Positions 1 through 8,103 of a stretch of DNA of 64,000 bases are shown in pieces. The DNA comes from Microthrix sp041394405 (lineage in GTDB: Bacteria; Actinomycetota; Acidimicrobiia; Acidimicrobiales; Microtrichaceae). The translations under genes were made by a program, and so were the position numbers. Every line of letters begins with the position of its first letter. Positions within the stretch are counted from its first letter, which is position 1. The stretch spans positions 248,001 to 312,000 of the forward strand of contig JAWKIF010000007.1 of NCBI GenBank assembly GCA_041394405.1, given 5' to 3'. The notes under the pieces were generated by a model. The model was not told the DNA's origin. It did no database searches and worked only from the letters and a program-made list of their open reading frames with translations.

Positions 1-777
1 GTAGTGGGCCACGTCCTTTTGCCAGTTGTTGCCCTCCGGCAGGCGGGGCTCAACCGGAAGCACGGTGATGGGGCGTGCCTGAAGCACGTGAACCACGCCG
101 TCGGCCACCGCCCACTCGATGTCCTGGGGCCGCCCGAACGCGGCCTCGATCCTCCTGGCAACGTCCGCCACGCTGCGGGCGTCCTCGGCGGGAAGCGTGG
201 CCAGGTCGCCGTCGATGGTGTCGCCGCGAAGGGTCACGTCGCTGCCGACCACCTCGCCCTGCACCAGCGCCTCCCCGAGGCCTTCGGTGGCGGCGAGGCG
301 CACCACGTCCCGCTCGCCCGAGATGGGGTCGGCGGTGAATGCCACGCCCGAGTGGTCCGCTGCCACGAGCCGCTGCAACACGATGGCCACACCGCCCCGT
401 TCGTGCAGCGAGCGCTGGGCCTGCGCGCTGGCGCTCAGGCAGTGGCGCACGGCTTCGAGGGTGGCATCGACCCCGCGAACGTCCAGCACGGTGGCGGTGG
501 CCCCGGCGTGGGCGCTGGTGGTGCCGTCCTCCCAGGTGGCCGACGAGCGCACCGCCAGGCGAGGGCCAAGCGCCTCACACGCCTGGGCGACCGCCTGGCG
601 CATCGGCTCCGGCACGGGATCGTCGGGCCAGTCGTCGGCCACGGCGACGGGCACCGCGAAAGCATCGGGCACGTTGAAGCCCGCATCGCGAAGCGCCGCC
701 AGCCCGGCGGCCTTGGTGCCGACGACGGTTGCGTCGAGCGACCTCGGGTCGTTCAGGGGAAGTAGTTCGGTGTTCAT
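1..777 (-). CDS. PEP/pyruvate-binding domain protein (PEP synthase-like), 3' end outside window
   Basis: Read on the minus strand from ATG at 777, the frame stays open to base 1 (259 residues, no stop). The protein starts MNTELLPLNDPRS and shows the PPDK/PEP-synthase N-terminal pattern: VVGTKAAGLAALRDAGFNVP near residues 19-38, LAVRSSATWEDGTTSAHAG near 74-92, then GVAFTADPISGERD and DIEWAVADGVVHVLQARPIT near 225-240. This is the ATP-grasp half of enzymes that phosphorylate pyruvate or another small acceptor through a phospho-histidine; the His and acceptor domains would lie beyond the left edge. The start overlaps the stop of the upstream TetR gene (ATGA) and follows a GGAG ribosome site, so the two are probably translationally coupled. 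The substrate cannot be named: it could be a true PEP synthase or a PEP-utilising drug-modifying enzyme of the rifampin phosphotransferase type. Confidence 0.85.
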   Translation of the reverse strand, partial: MNTELLPLNDPRSLDATVVGTKAAGLAALRDAGFNVPDAFAVPVAVADDWPDDPVPEPMRQAVAQACEALGPRLAVRSSATWEDGTTSAHAGATATVLDVRGVDATLEAVRHCLSASAQAQRSLHERGGVAIVLQRLVAADHSGVAFTADPISGERDVVRLAATEGLGEALVQGEVVGSDVTLRGDTIDGDLATLPAEDARSVADVARRIEAAFGRPQDIEWAVADGVVHVLQARPITVLPVEPRLPEGNNWQKDVAHY

Positions 778-1382
778 GGTTGCTCCATTCGCTTGGGTCC
801 AACGCCGCGCTCGGCGGCATCGATCAGGGTGGACATGGCCCAGGTGACGACGTCCCCGGCCTCGTCGGTGGTGAGGCCGTACTCCCGGGTCAGCCAGAAC
901 CAACTGCGGTGGCTCAGCAGGTGACGCAGCATCACCGCGATGGCCTGGGCCTCCTCGTGGGGCACGCTGGGCATCTGGGCGACGAGGTGATCGACGATCA
1001 GCCGGGTCCGTTCCTGGCGGTCGGCGTTTCGCCCGATCTCCGCCAGCGGCATCTGTGCGAAGGCCTCGCTGACGCCGTTCAGCTCCTCGAACAGCGCAAA
1101 GTTCTTGCGAACGGCGCCGCCGAGGTCGTCGCGTGCGCTGAGGTCGGCCGCCTCGGGCCCGCCTCGTTCGGCCATCTGCCGGTCGAAGTCGCGGCCCAGC
1201 GCATCGAGCAGGTCTTCGCGTGCCGGGAAGTGGTTGTAGACGGTGCGAAGCGACACCCCTGCACGTTCGGCCACGTCCTTCATGGCGAAGTCCAGGTGCC
1301 GACGCTCGGTGACGAGCTGCGCGCACGCATCCACGATCGCCTGTCGAGCCAGCTCCAGCTGCCGTTCCCTGAGGTCTGCCAT
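774..1382 (-). CDS. TetR/AcrR family transcriptional regulator
   Basis: A 202-residue protein with a typical TetR N-terminal helix-turn-helix (about residues 8-55; core MKDVAERAGVSLRTVYNHFP) and a helical ligand-binding C-terminal half that I cannot assign to a ligand. Its stop TGA overlaps the start of the PEP-binding-domain gene by ATGA, so the two form an operon. It is divergent from the membrane cupredoxin gene at 1476. The 94-base gap between them holds a perfect 17-base inverted repeat and a second near-palindrome, both likely operators for this repressor. It therefore probably controls itself, the PEP-domain gene and the cupredoxin gene. Confidence 0.9.
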   Translation of the reverse strand: MADLRERQLELARQAIVDACAQLVTERRHLDFAMKDVAERAGVSLRTVYNHFPAREDLLDALGRDFDRQMAERGGPEAADLSARDDLGGAVRKNFALFEELNGVSEAFAQMPLAEIGRNADRQERTRLIVDHLVAQMPSVPHEEAQAIAVMLRHLLSHRSWFWLTREYGLTTDEAGDVVTWAMSTLIDAAERGVGPKRMEQP

Positions 1383-1388
1383 GCACGA

Positions 1389-1429
1389 ACCCTAAACCCC
1401 TTGCACGAATCATGCAAGGGGTTTAGGGT
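1389..1429. promoter_or_regulatory. Perfect 17-bp inverted repeat, probable TetR operator
   Basis: Arm 1389-1405 (ACCCTAAACCCCTTGCA) is exactly reverse-complemented at 1413-1429, with a 7-base spacer. It starts six bases upstream of the TetR start and lies between divergent genes. Position and symmetry fit a TetR-family operator. It has no T-run and is not at a gene end, so a terminator is unlikely. Confidence 0.7.
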
Positions 1430-1431
1430 GA

Positions 1432-1458
1432 GTTCACTGCACAGATCGTGCACTGAAC
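1432..1458. promoter_or_regulatory. Second near-palindrome upstream of the cupredoxin gene
   Basis: GTTCACTGCAC (1432-1442) and GTGCACTGAAC (1448-1458) are inverted copies with one mismatch and a 5-base spacer. The site ends 17 bases before the cupredoxin ATG and may be a second operator for the divergent TetR repressor. Confidence 0.5.
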
Positions 1459-1475
1459 ACCAGGGGGTTCACGCC

Positions 1476-2273
1476 ATGACTCAGACAACGCAAGACAATC
1501 AACAGACGCGTGCGGCGTTTGCCGCTGCGGATGGCTCACCTGCCGAGACAGCGCCGCCCGAGGCGCGCATCGCCCACATCGCCCCGGGCGGGGACGGAGT
1601 GGCGGCCGGGCTGTTCACAGTGGTCGCAGGTGCCCTCGGGATCATGGCGGTGCTCGGGGAGGTCCTCGTCGAGGTGCTGCCCTTCGTCGTGGTCTTCGCT
1701 GGGCTTGGTTTCTGGGCGATGAGGACCGCATCAACCCGGGTGCGCTGGGCGGTTGCCGGCCTCATGACCCTCTTTGTGGGGGTCAACCTGCTCTACGCCA
1801 TCGGCGACCTGGCCCACCCCGAGTCGTCGGCGGCGTTCATCGCGACCGCCGTGGTCATCGGTGGGGGCGTGGTCACCATCGTGTTGGCGGTGCTCGCCGC
1901 CCGCGGCCGTCCGGCTGTGGGCCGCCGGGTGTGGGCGGCAGGCTTCGCGGCGATCGGGATACTGGCGGTGATCAGCGTGGCGGCGGGATCAGCGGTGAAG
2001 GACGATGCCGCCCGACCGGGAGACGTCACCGTCGTCGCCGAGAACTTCGCCTTTCCCGATGAGCTGCAGCTGGAGTCGGGCACCACCGGGCTGCTGGTGG
2101 ACAACGTCGACCGCGTCCGGCACAACATCTCCGTCGAGGGCCACCTCTCCCCCGTGGAGCTGCCCGCCGATTCGCAGGTTCGCGTCGAGGTCGACCTCGA
2201 CGCCGGGGAGTACCAGTACCTCTGCACCGTGACGGGCCACGAGAACATGAGGGGCACGCTGCTGGTCCGCTGA
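1476..2273 (+). CDS. Membrane-anchored cupredoxin domain protein
   Basis: 265 residues from ATG 1476, the first methionine after the operator region. Residues about 40-175 contain roughly four hydrophobic segments (GLFTVVAGALGIMAVLGEVL, then VEVLPFVVVFAGLGFWAM, VAGLMTLFVGVNLLYAI, IATAVVIGGGVVTIVLAVLA). The C-terminal 90 residues look like a plastocyanin/nitrosocyanin-type cupredoxin: AENFAFPDELQLESG, a VRHNISVEG histidine, and a closing YLCTVTGHENMRG with Cys, His and Met spaced as type-1 copper ligands. The copper domain would lie outside the membrane and could take part in electron transfer or copper handling. It is divergent from, and probably repressed by, the TetR at 774-1382. Confidence 0.7.
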   Translation: MTQTTQDNQQTRAAFAAADGSPAETAPPEARIAHIAPGGDGVAAGLFTVVAGALGIMAVLGEVLVEVLPFVVVFAGLGFWAMRTASTRVRWAVAGLMTLFVGVNLLYAIGDLAHPESSAAFIATAVVIGGGVVTIVLAVLAARGRPAVGRRVWAAGFAAIGILAVISVAAGSAVKDDAARPGDVTVVAENFAFPDELQLESGTTGLLVDNVDRVRHNISVEGHLSPVELPADSQVRVEVDLDAGEYQYLCTVTGHENMRGTLLVR

Positions 2274-2299
2274 GTGGGTGACGATCGTTCGCCGCCCGG

Positions 2300-2953
2300 T
2301 CAGGACTCCGGCATGATCAGGCTGGCGGCGATCCCCACCAGGTCGTCGACGGTTGCGGCGGGGTGCCGGGGTTCGAGGCTGCCGCCGGCGCGCAACACGC
2401 TGAGGCCATGGACGAGACCCCACACGGCGGTGGTCAAGGAGTCCAGGTCCTGGGCGGCTCGCCAGCCGTCCCGCTGATAGCGGGCGATGTGATCACGGAG
2501 CGCCCCGTATGCCGCCCTGCTGGAGCGCACGTAGCCGGGTTCGGTGGCTCGCAGGATGGAGGGTCGGAACATCACCTCAAAATGCCCGGGGTGATCATCG
2601 GCGAACTGGGCATAGGCCAACCCCAGCGCACCAAGGCCCTGCATTCCGTCGTCCGGGGCGAAGGCGGGCACCGCTTGGAGGCGGGTCACGAACAGCTCGA
2701 ATCCCTCGGTGGCGATGGCGGTCAGCAACCCGGCCTTGTCCACGAAGTGATGGGCGGGCGCGGCGTGTGACACGCCGATGCTGCGGGCGAGTCCGCGCAG
2801 GCTGAGCCCCTCCACCCCGACGTTCTCCAGCGCGACGATGGCGGCATCCATCAGCGCGCGTCGCAGGTCGCCCTCGAAGTGGACGCCCTGCCCGCGCCCG
2901 TCGAGGTCGGAATCGGTTGTGGGCGGACGCCCCGGTGTGTTTGACACTGTCAA
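2300..2953 (-). CDS. TetR family regulator with WHG-type C-terminal domain
   Basis: Up to 217 residues. The HTH lies near residues 35-80 (LSLRGLARSIGVSHAAPAHHFVDKAGLL), and the segment around HPGHFEVMFRPSILRATEPG is typical of the TetR WHG C-terminal class. No ATG is available; the start is TTG 2953 or, six bases inside, GTG 2947. Both start codons lie within the palindrome at 2941-2953, so repressor binding would cover the gene's own start. It is divergent from the FAD oxidoreductase at 3020 and most likely represses it. Confidence 0.88.
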   Translation of the reverse strand: MTVSNTPGRPPTTDSDLDGRGQGVHFEGDLRRALMDAAIVALENVGVEGLSLRGLARSIGVSHAAPAHHFVDKAGLLTAIATEGFELFVTRLQAVPAFAPDDGMQGLGALGLAYAQFADDHPGHFEVMFRPSILRATEPGYVRSSRAAYGALRDHIARYQRDGWRAAQDLDSLTTAVWGLVHGLSVLRAGGSLEPRHPAATVDDLVGIAASLIMPES

Positions 2954-2982
2954 TGAGCCTCGCTAAGGTTGACAGTGTCAAA
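2940..2982. promoter_or_regulatory. Twin TTGACA-N-TGTCAA operators between divergent genes
   Basis: Two 13-bp palindromes, TTGACACTGTCAA at 2941-2953 and TTGACAGTGTCAA at 2969-2981, are centred 28 bp apart in the gap between the TetR gene and the oxidoreductase. Each half-site is also identical to a consensus -35 hexamer, so operator and promoter elements may overlap. Confidence 0.75.
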
Positions 2983-3019
2983 CTAGTCGAGGGTCCACGG
3001 GCCGAGGGGGAGCGTGCTG

Positions 3020-4705
3020 ATGGGTTCGAGCGAGTGGGACGCAATCGTTGTGGGATCCGGCGCCGGCGGGTTGACCACGGCGGCCTGCCTGGGGGCGGCG
3101 GGCAAGCGGGTGCTGGTGGTGGAGCGCCACGACGTGGCCGGCGGCAACACCCAGGTGTTCCGGCGCCATCACGGCGATGACTGGTTCGAGTTCGACGTGG
3201 GTGTTCACTACGTGGGGGAGTGCGGGCCCAACGACTTCTTCTTCAGGGTCTTCGACGCGCTCGGCGTGGGCGATCGCATGTCGTTCGCCCCGCTCGATCC
3301 CGACGGCTTCGACACGCTGCTGTTCCCGGACTTCACCTTCCGGGTGCCCGCCGACTGGGCGGAGTACGAGCGGCGGCTGGTGGCGCAGTTCCCCGAGGAG
3401 CAGGCGGGTCTCGAGCGGGTGATGTCCACGCTGCGCACCGTCGGCCGCGAGGGCCGGCTGATGTTCGGCGAGGATCGGCCCACGTTCGACGAATGGGCCA
3501 CGCGTCCGCTGAGCGAGCTGTTCGACGATTGCGGACTGTCGACCCAGGCCCGAGCGGTGCTCGATCATTGGTCCGGGCTGTATGCGGGTGGCCCCGGCCA
3601 GAGCGCCGTGCAGATGCACGCCTCCATGATCTACCACTACATGTTCGGCGCCTACTACCCGGTGGGCGGCGGGCAGATGATCGCGGCGCGTCTCATCCAG
3701 GTGATCGAATCCTGCGGCGGCGAGGTCCGCACCCTGTCTGGCGTCGAGCGCATCCTCGTGGAGGATGGCCGGGCGGCTGGCGTGCGACTGGAGAACGGCG
3801 AGGAGGAACGGGCACCGGTGGTGGTGAGCAACGCCGACCATCGGCGCACGCTCGTCGACCTCGTCGGCGCCGAGCACCTGCAGCCCGCCACGGTGGAGTG
3901 GGCCACGCAGGCCAGGATGACCTTGGGCCTGGTGTGTACCTACGTGGTGGTGGATCGAGAGCTGGACGGGCCCAACACCAACTACTTCGTCTTCCCCAGC
4001 TACGACATCGATGGGCTCTACGACGAGCTCGATCGGGGGGCCCTGCCAGGCGGCGAGCTTCCGTTCGCCTACGTCGCCATGGCCTCCCGCAAGGACCCGG
4101 GCAACGCCGAGCTGTGCCCGCCGGGGCACACCAACTTCCAGATCATGACGTTGGCACCCCGGGGCTATGAGTTCTGGGGCGTCGACGGAAGCCCCGCCGA
4201 GGGTGAGCGTTATCGGCGCAACCCCACCTACCGGGCCCGCAAACAGGAGCTGACGGACCACCTCGTCGACGCGGCGGAACAGGTGCTGGGGCCCTTCCGC
4301 GACCACATCGTGCACCTGGAGACCGCCACCCCGCTGTCCTATGAGCGCTACACCCACGGCAGTGGTGGCACCAGCTACGGCTACATGCACTCGCCCGATC
4401 AGGTGGGCGACCATCGGCCCGGCTTTCGCACCGAACTCGACGGGCTGTGGATGGTCGGCGCCAACACCGTGTCGGGCCACGGCATCGCCGGTGCGATCAG
4501 CGGCGGCGTCCGTTGCGCGGGCGAGATCCTCGATCGCCCGGTCATCGCCGAGATTGCGCTGGGCGAACAACTCGTCGATCCTGCGTCCATCCCGCCCGAC
4601 CCCGAACACTTCGACGCCCTCGAGTTCTCGCGAGGCGCCAGGCTGCGGGCCAAGCGGGCCGAGACGACGGAGTCCCGGCGACGCCGCCGGGACCTCGCCG
4701 GCTGA
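3020..4705 (+). CDS. Phytoene-desaturase/retinol-saturase-like FAD oxidoreductase
   Basis: 561 residues from ATG 3020, preferred over GTG 3014 because GAGGGGGAG ends seven bases upstream of it. The N-terminus has a Rossmann FAD motif, IVVGSGAGGLTTAACLGAAG, followed by the VVERHDVAGGNTQVF loop typical of the phytoene desaturase, carotenoid isomerase and retinol saturase family. The C-terminus has the matching flavin motif LWMVGANTVSGHGIAGAISGG. It probably desaturates, saturates or isomerises a polyunsaturated or isoprenoid substrate. There is no carotenoid gene nearby, so the substrate is unknown. Expression is probably controlled by the divergent TetR through the twin operators at 2940-2982. 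Confidence 0.8.
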   Translation: MGSSEWDAIVVGSGAGGLTTAACLGAAGKRVLVVERHDVAGGNTQVFRRHHGDDWFEFDVGVHYVGECGPNDFFFRVFDALGVGDRMSFAPLDPDGFDTLLFPDFTFRVPADWAEYERRLVAQFPEEQAGLERVMSTLRTVGREGRLMFGEDRPTFDEWATRPLSELFDDCGLSTQARAVLDHWSGLYAGGPGQSAVQMHASMIYHYMFGAYYPVGGGQMIAARLIQVIESCGGEVRTLSGVERILVEDGRAAGVRLENGEEERAPVVVSNADHRRTLVDLVGAEHLQPATVEWATQARMTLGLVCTYVVVDRELDGPNTNYFVFPSYDIDGLYDELDRGALPGGELPFAYVAMASRKDPGNAELCPPGHTNFQIMTLAPRGYEFWGVDGSPAEGERYRRNPTYRARKQELTDHLVDAAEQVLGPFRDHIVHLETATPLSYERYTHGSGGTSYGYMHSPDQVGDHRPGFRTELDGLWMVGANTVSGHGIAGAISGGVRCAGEILDRPVIAEIALGEQLVDPASIPPDPEHFDALEFSRGARLRAKRAETTESRRRRRDLAG

Positions 4706-4714
4706 AGGCGGACG

Positions 4715-5665
4715 TCACACCACAATCTTGGCCGCCGCGATCAGTATCGGGATTCCGACCACGAGGTTGAACGGGAACGTGACCCCAAGGGCGGCAGACA
4801 ACCCAAGCGCCGGGTTCGCCCCCGGCAGCGCGATGGACACTGCTGCCGGGGCTGCGATGTAGGACGCACTGGCGGCCATGATTGCGAGTACTGCGCTGCC
4901 GCCGGTGGACAGCCCTACCAGCGCTCCGGCTGCGAGACCGATGGCCCCGAAGAGCAGCGGCATGGCGATGGCGAACCCGATGAGGAACGCGCCGGACTTG
5001 CGCACATCGCCGAGCCGTTCCCCGGTCTTGGTGCCGAGGTCCAAGAGGAACAGCACCAACATCCCGGGAAACAGCCCGACAAGGAACGGCTCGACCGCAG
5101 TCACCGAGGCCGGGTTGGCCACCACTCCCATCAGGCATCCGCCGCCCAACAGCACCACGCTATGGCCGGCAAAGGCTTCGCGGCAGGCGGCTTTCAGGTC
5201 ACCCGAAGAACCGGACTGGGCGAGTAGGAGCGCGATGGCGATTCCGGGAACCTCGAGCAGCACAACGAGCGCCGGCATGAAGCTCTCTGGGTCGAGGCCG
5301 GCGGCAACGGCCGCTGTGGTTGCGGCGGTGAACGTCACGACCGACACCGAGCCGTAGTGCGCGGCGATTGCCGCGGAATCCGACATGGAGAAGCGGCCCA
5401 TCCTCCGAAGGACGACGAACGCGATCAGCGGTGTGACCACGCCGATGCCGATCGTTGCCCCTGCCGGACCCACGAGGTCAACTGCGGGCGTCTTCCCAAT
5501 CGCCACGCCGCCCTTGAAGCCGATGGCGAGGAGCAGATAGGTGGACAGCAGAGTGCAGACCTGGTTCGGTAGGCGCAGGCTGGTCCCCCAGGTGGCGGCC
5601 AGGAGTCCGAGCGCGAAGGCGATGACGGCGGGTGAACTCAAGTTGTCGAGCGCAATATCGAACAC
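4715..5665 (-). CDS. Sodium-dependent bicarbonate permease, SbtA family
   Basis: 316 residues with about ten hydrophobic segments and the two-fold repeat pattern of the SbtA/DUF897 family: an N-terminal half starting LDNLSSPAVIAFALGLLA, the RLPNQVCTLLSTYLLLAIGFKGGVAI segment, GRFSMSDSAAIAAHYGSVS in the first half and ASASYIAAPAAVSIALPGAN in the second. Known members import bicarbonate with Na+ across the plasma membrane. The start is three bases after the stop of the FabI-like gene, so the pair is an operon. It is convergent with the FAD oxidoreductase, with nine bases between stops. Confidence 0.85.
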   Translation of the reverse strand: MFDIALDNLSSPAVIAFALGLLAATWGTSLRLPNQVCTLLSTYLLLAIGFKGGVAIGKTPAVDLVGPAGATIGIGVVTPLIAFVVLRRMGRFSMSDSAAIAAHYGSVSVVTFTAATTAAVAAGLDPESFMPALVVLLEVPGIAIALLLAQSGSSGDLKAACREAFAGHSVVLLGGGCLMGVVANPASVTAVEPFLVGLFPGMLVLFLLDLGTKTGERLGDVRKSGAFLIGFAIAMPLLFGAIGLAAGALVGLSTGGSAVLAIMAASASYIAAPAAVSIALPGANPALGLSAALGVTFPFNLVVGIPILIAAAKIVV

Positions 5666-5668
5666 TGG

Positions 5669-6469
5669 TCAGCCCCCGATGCCGTCGAGCTCGACGAGAC
5701 CTGCGGCGACGGCGTGGACCCCGCCATCGACGTGGAGTACTTCGCCGGTGATGGAGCGGGCGAGGTCCGACATCAAGAAGCACACCGCATCTGCGACGGG
5801 CGCCGGATCCCTCGCATCCCACGCCAGTGGGGACCGCGTCTCCCAGGTATGCAGGAGTTGATCGAACCCGGGGATGCCCGAGGCGGCTCGAGTTGCGAGC
5901 GGTCCGGCGGCCACGAGGTTCGAGCGGATCCTTGCCGGCCCAAGGTCTCGGGCGAGGTACTGGTTGAGCGACCGGAGCGCTGCCTTGCACGGCCCCATCC
6001 AGTTGTAGACGGGCCACGCCTGGGAGTTCTCGAAGTCGAGTCCGACGAGGCTCGCACCGCTTGGCGGCGCCAGGTTCGCCAGGGTCTGAGCGAGGGCGGC
6101 GTAGCTGTGTGTGCTGGTGCGAAACGCCACCTCCGCCGAGGCTGAGGCCACGTTGAGGATTCCACCGAGCGCCTCGCTCGGAGCGAATGCCACCGCGTGG
6201 AGTGCAGCGTCGACGTGTCCCACCTCGGCGCGCAGCTTCGCCTCCAGCGCAAGCAGATCCTCGGGGTTTGTCAGATCGGCGGGCACCACCGCCAACGGCG
6301 AACGTGTCAGCCCGTCGATGGTCGAGCTGGCCGAATCCATGTCGCGCGGAAACACGGCCAGCGCAACTTCTCCGCCGAGTTCTTGGACCTGGCGCGCAAC
6401 CGCAAACGCAATGCTGTCGGCCCTGGCCACGCCGCTGACCAGGACGGTCTTCCCGCTGAGAATGGACAC
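5669..6469 (-). CDS. FabI/InhA-like enoyl-ACP reductase family SDR
   Basis: 266 residues from GTG 6469, chosen because AAGGA lies eight bases before it and the protein then begins at the nucleotide-binding strand SILSGKTVLVSGVARADSIAF. Family features are the FabI-type GxxxxxSIA loop, the active-site YNWMGPCK (Tyr-x6-Lys rather than the usual SDR Tyr-x3-Lys), and a C-terminal SITGEVLHVDGGVHAV. FabI enzymes reduce enoyl-ACP in fatty acid synthesis. The linkage with a bicarbonate transporter is unusual and the true substrate may differ. Upstream, the frame stays open without a plausible start. Confidence 0.75.
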   Translation of the reverse strand: MSILSGKTVLVSGVARADSIAFAVARQVQELGGEVALAVFPRDMDSASSTIDGLTRSPLAVVPADLTNPEDLLALEAKLRAEVGHVDAALHAVAFAPSEALGGILNVASASAEVAFRTSTHSYAALAQTLANLAPPSGASLVGLDFENSQAWPVYNWMGPCKAALRSLNQYLARDLGPARIRSNLVAAGPLATRAASGIPGFDQLLHTWETRSPLAWDARDPAPVADAVCFLMSDLARSITGEVLHVDGGVHAVAAGLVELDGIGG

Positions 6470-6602
6470 GTCGCACCGTTCCTTCTTCGGCCCCAGTGGC
6501 CGGCGCCCGCAATGTAGCGCACAAGAATTCACGAATGACAAATCCCCCTTTAGGGTTCCCGTCTTGAGGTAGGGTGAAGCGCACGGAGAGCGACCCATCA
6601 AC

Positions 6603-6938
6603 GTGACCGCTGAGCGGGAGTCCATGAGCGCAGCCGAGAGCAAACCGTCGTGGACGTTTCTCAGCAACCATGGCCACGTGTTGCTCTGTATCGCTGCAGA
6701 TTCTCGGATTCGGGGCCGCGATATTGCCGAGCAGGTCGGCATCACTGAACGGGCCGCACAGAGCATCGTCGCCGACCTGGTGGAGGCTGGATACGTGCGC
6801 CGGGACAAGGTGGGGCGCCGCAATCAGTACGAGATCAATTCGGACCTTCCGCTGCGCCATCCCGTCGAACACGAGCACTCCATTGGCGAACTTCTTGTCG
6901 CTCTCACGGGCCCGCCATCGGACCTCACGAGACGCTGA
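6603..6938 (+). CDS. Small winged-helix (MarR-like) regulator
   Basis: 111 residues from GTG 6603; ATG 6624 is an alternative but sits only three bases after GGGAG. A compact winged helix occupies residues about 18-75: HGHVLLCIAADSRIRGRDIA, TERAAQSIVADLVEAGYVRR and the wing KVGRRNQYEIN. No sensor domain follows. It is divergent from the FabI-like/SbtA operon, whose start is about 130 bases away, so those two genes are the likely targets. The gap is A+T richer than its surroundings, but I do not see a clear operator. Confidence 0.75.
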   Translation: MTAERESMSAAESKPSWTFLSNHGHVLLCIAADSRIRGRDIAEQVGITERAAQSIVADLVEAGYVRRDKVGRRNQYEINSDLPLRHPVEHEHSIGELLVALTGPPSDLTRR

Positions 6939-7014
6939 GCCCCAGCCGCGAGGAACCATCAGCGGACGCGAGATCGCCGGCAAGGTCGAGGCAACCGGAT
7001 GCCCTCGGCGTGCT

Positions 7015-7965
7015 TTAGCTGGTCAAATCGCCGCTGCCATGCCCGACGGGTCTGCGCCCTGGCAGCTCTGGGGGTAGTGCCTGCAGAGCGTTGGGAACCA
7101 GCAACCCACGCTGCATCCGAGGGCGAGCCGCTGCGTAGGCGATTCCCATGGTCACAGCGACGTACACGAACCGAGGATCGACAGGCAGCCATCCCGAGCT
7201 CCCCAGTTCTCGTGACTGGGTGACGAGGAGCAGGCCCGCCACCGCGAGGCCGAGGATCCGGGCGGGGAGGAAGCGAACCACATACGCCGCAAGGGGTGCT
7301 GCCACAACGCCGCCCCCAAGCATCGCCAGCACCACCGCGAGTTCGATCCCGTTCCCTCCAAGCGAGCCAAGCAGCGAGCCGGCCGACACCGTCGCCACCG
7401 CCACTTCGGCGGTGTTCACCGATCCGACCGCAACGCGAGGGGGCAATCCTCGGTGGAGCAGGAACGGCGTGACTACGGGGCCCCAGGCGCCGACCAAACC
7501 GTTGGTCAGGCCTCCGGCGGCGCCGGCCAACTCGGTCCCTCGAGGGAGGGAGGGTTCACCTGAGCCCCGGGAACCGCTCGCCGCGGCGGGGTGTCCCGGG
7601 AGCGGTCGGCTGAACCGCATCGCGAGACGAACTCCGACCGTCAGCAGCATCAGGGCCAGCACCGGACGGAGGTCGTCGCCGTCGGTGGCCGCCAAGACCG
7701 TTGCGCCCACCACGGCGCCACACGCGCCAGGCAACGCCAACCGGATGACCAGGCGACGGTCGATATTGCCGAACCGCCAGTGCGATACGCCAGAGACCAA
7801 TCCGGTCGCCACCTTGGCGAGATTCACCGTTGCCGATGTCGCTGCCGGACTCAGTCCACTACTCAGCAGGATCGACGCAGAGGTCGGCCCGAACCCCATG
7901 CCCAAGGCCCCGTCCACCATCGCCGCAAGGAATCCTGCCAGGGCGATCACAACCAGCTCGTCCAT
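7015..7965 (-). CDS. TauE/SafE family sulfite or organosulfur exporter
   Basis: 316 residues, about eight transmembrane segments in two repeats. Each half opens with a family-typical motif: VDGALGMGFGPTSASILL near residues 17-35 and GGLTNGLVGAWGPVVTPFLL near 150-170. TauE/SafE permeases export sulfite, sulfoacetate or related anions across the plasma membrane. It is convergent with the winged-helix gene and divergent from the ATPase at 8104. No sulfur-metabolism gene is adjacent, so the transported anion is unknown. Confidence 0.82.
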   Translation of the reverse strand: MDELVVIALAGFLAAMVDGALGMGFGPTSASILLSSGLSPAATSATVNLAKVATGLVSGVSHWRFGNIDRRLVIRLALPGACGAVVGATVLAATDGDDLRPVLALMLLTVGVRLAMRFSRPLPGHPAAASGSRGSGEPSLPRGTELAGAAGGLTNGLVGAWGPVVTPFLLHRGLPPRVAVGSVNTAEVAVATVSAGSLLGSLGGNGIELAVVLAMLGGGVVAAPLAAYVVRFLPARILGLAVAGLLLVTQSRELGSSGWLPVDPRFVYVAVTMGIAYAAARPRMQRGLLVPNALQALPPELPGRRPVGHGSGDLTS

Positions 7966-8091
7966 AGAACGTAAATCCTACCGTGAAACTGGTATTTAGC
8001 AACTCCGATGTCCCCAGCGCGGGGCCCGTGGCGCCGTAAATAGGCTACGCTGAGCTACGAAAAACCCCTACGTTCGACTAGGAAAAAGCAC

Positions 8092-8097
8092 TAGGCT
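8092..8097 (+). promoter_or_regulatory. -10 box TAGGCT for a probably leaderless ATPase mRNA
   Basis: TAGGCT ends six bases before the GTG start at 8104, which places the expected transcription start at the start codon. No ribosome site is present. This is the common layout of actinobacterial leaderless genes. A convincing -35 was not found. Confidence 0.4.
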
Positions 8098-8103
8098 CAT
8101 TGG

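Noticed and set aside
4..765. Long plus-strand open frame at the left edge
   Set aside because: It is antisense to the PEP-binding-domain gene, whose minus-strand translation shows clear ATP-grasp motifs; the plus frame has no recognisable motif.
5478..6983. 501-residue minus-strand open frame overlapping FabI-like and SbtA genes
   Set aside because: Its sequence is Arg/Gly-rich and motif-free, a shadow frame of high-GC DNA; the FabI-like and SbtA frames carry the family signatures.
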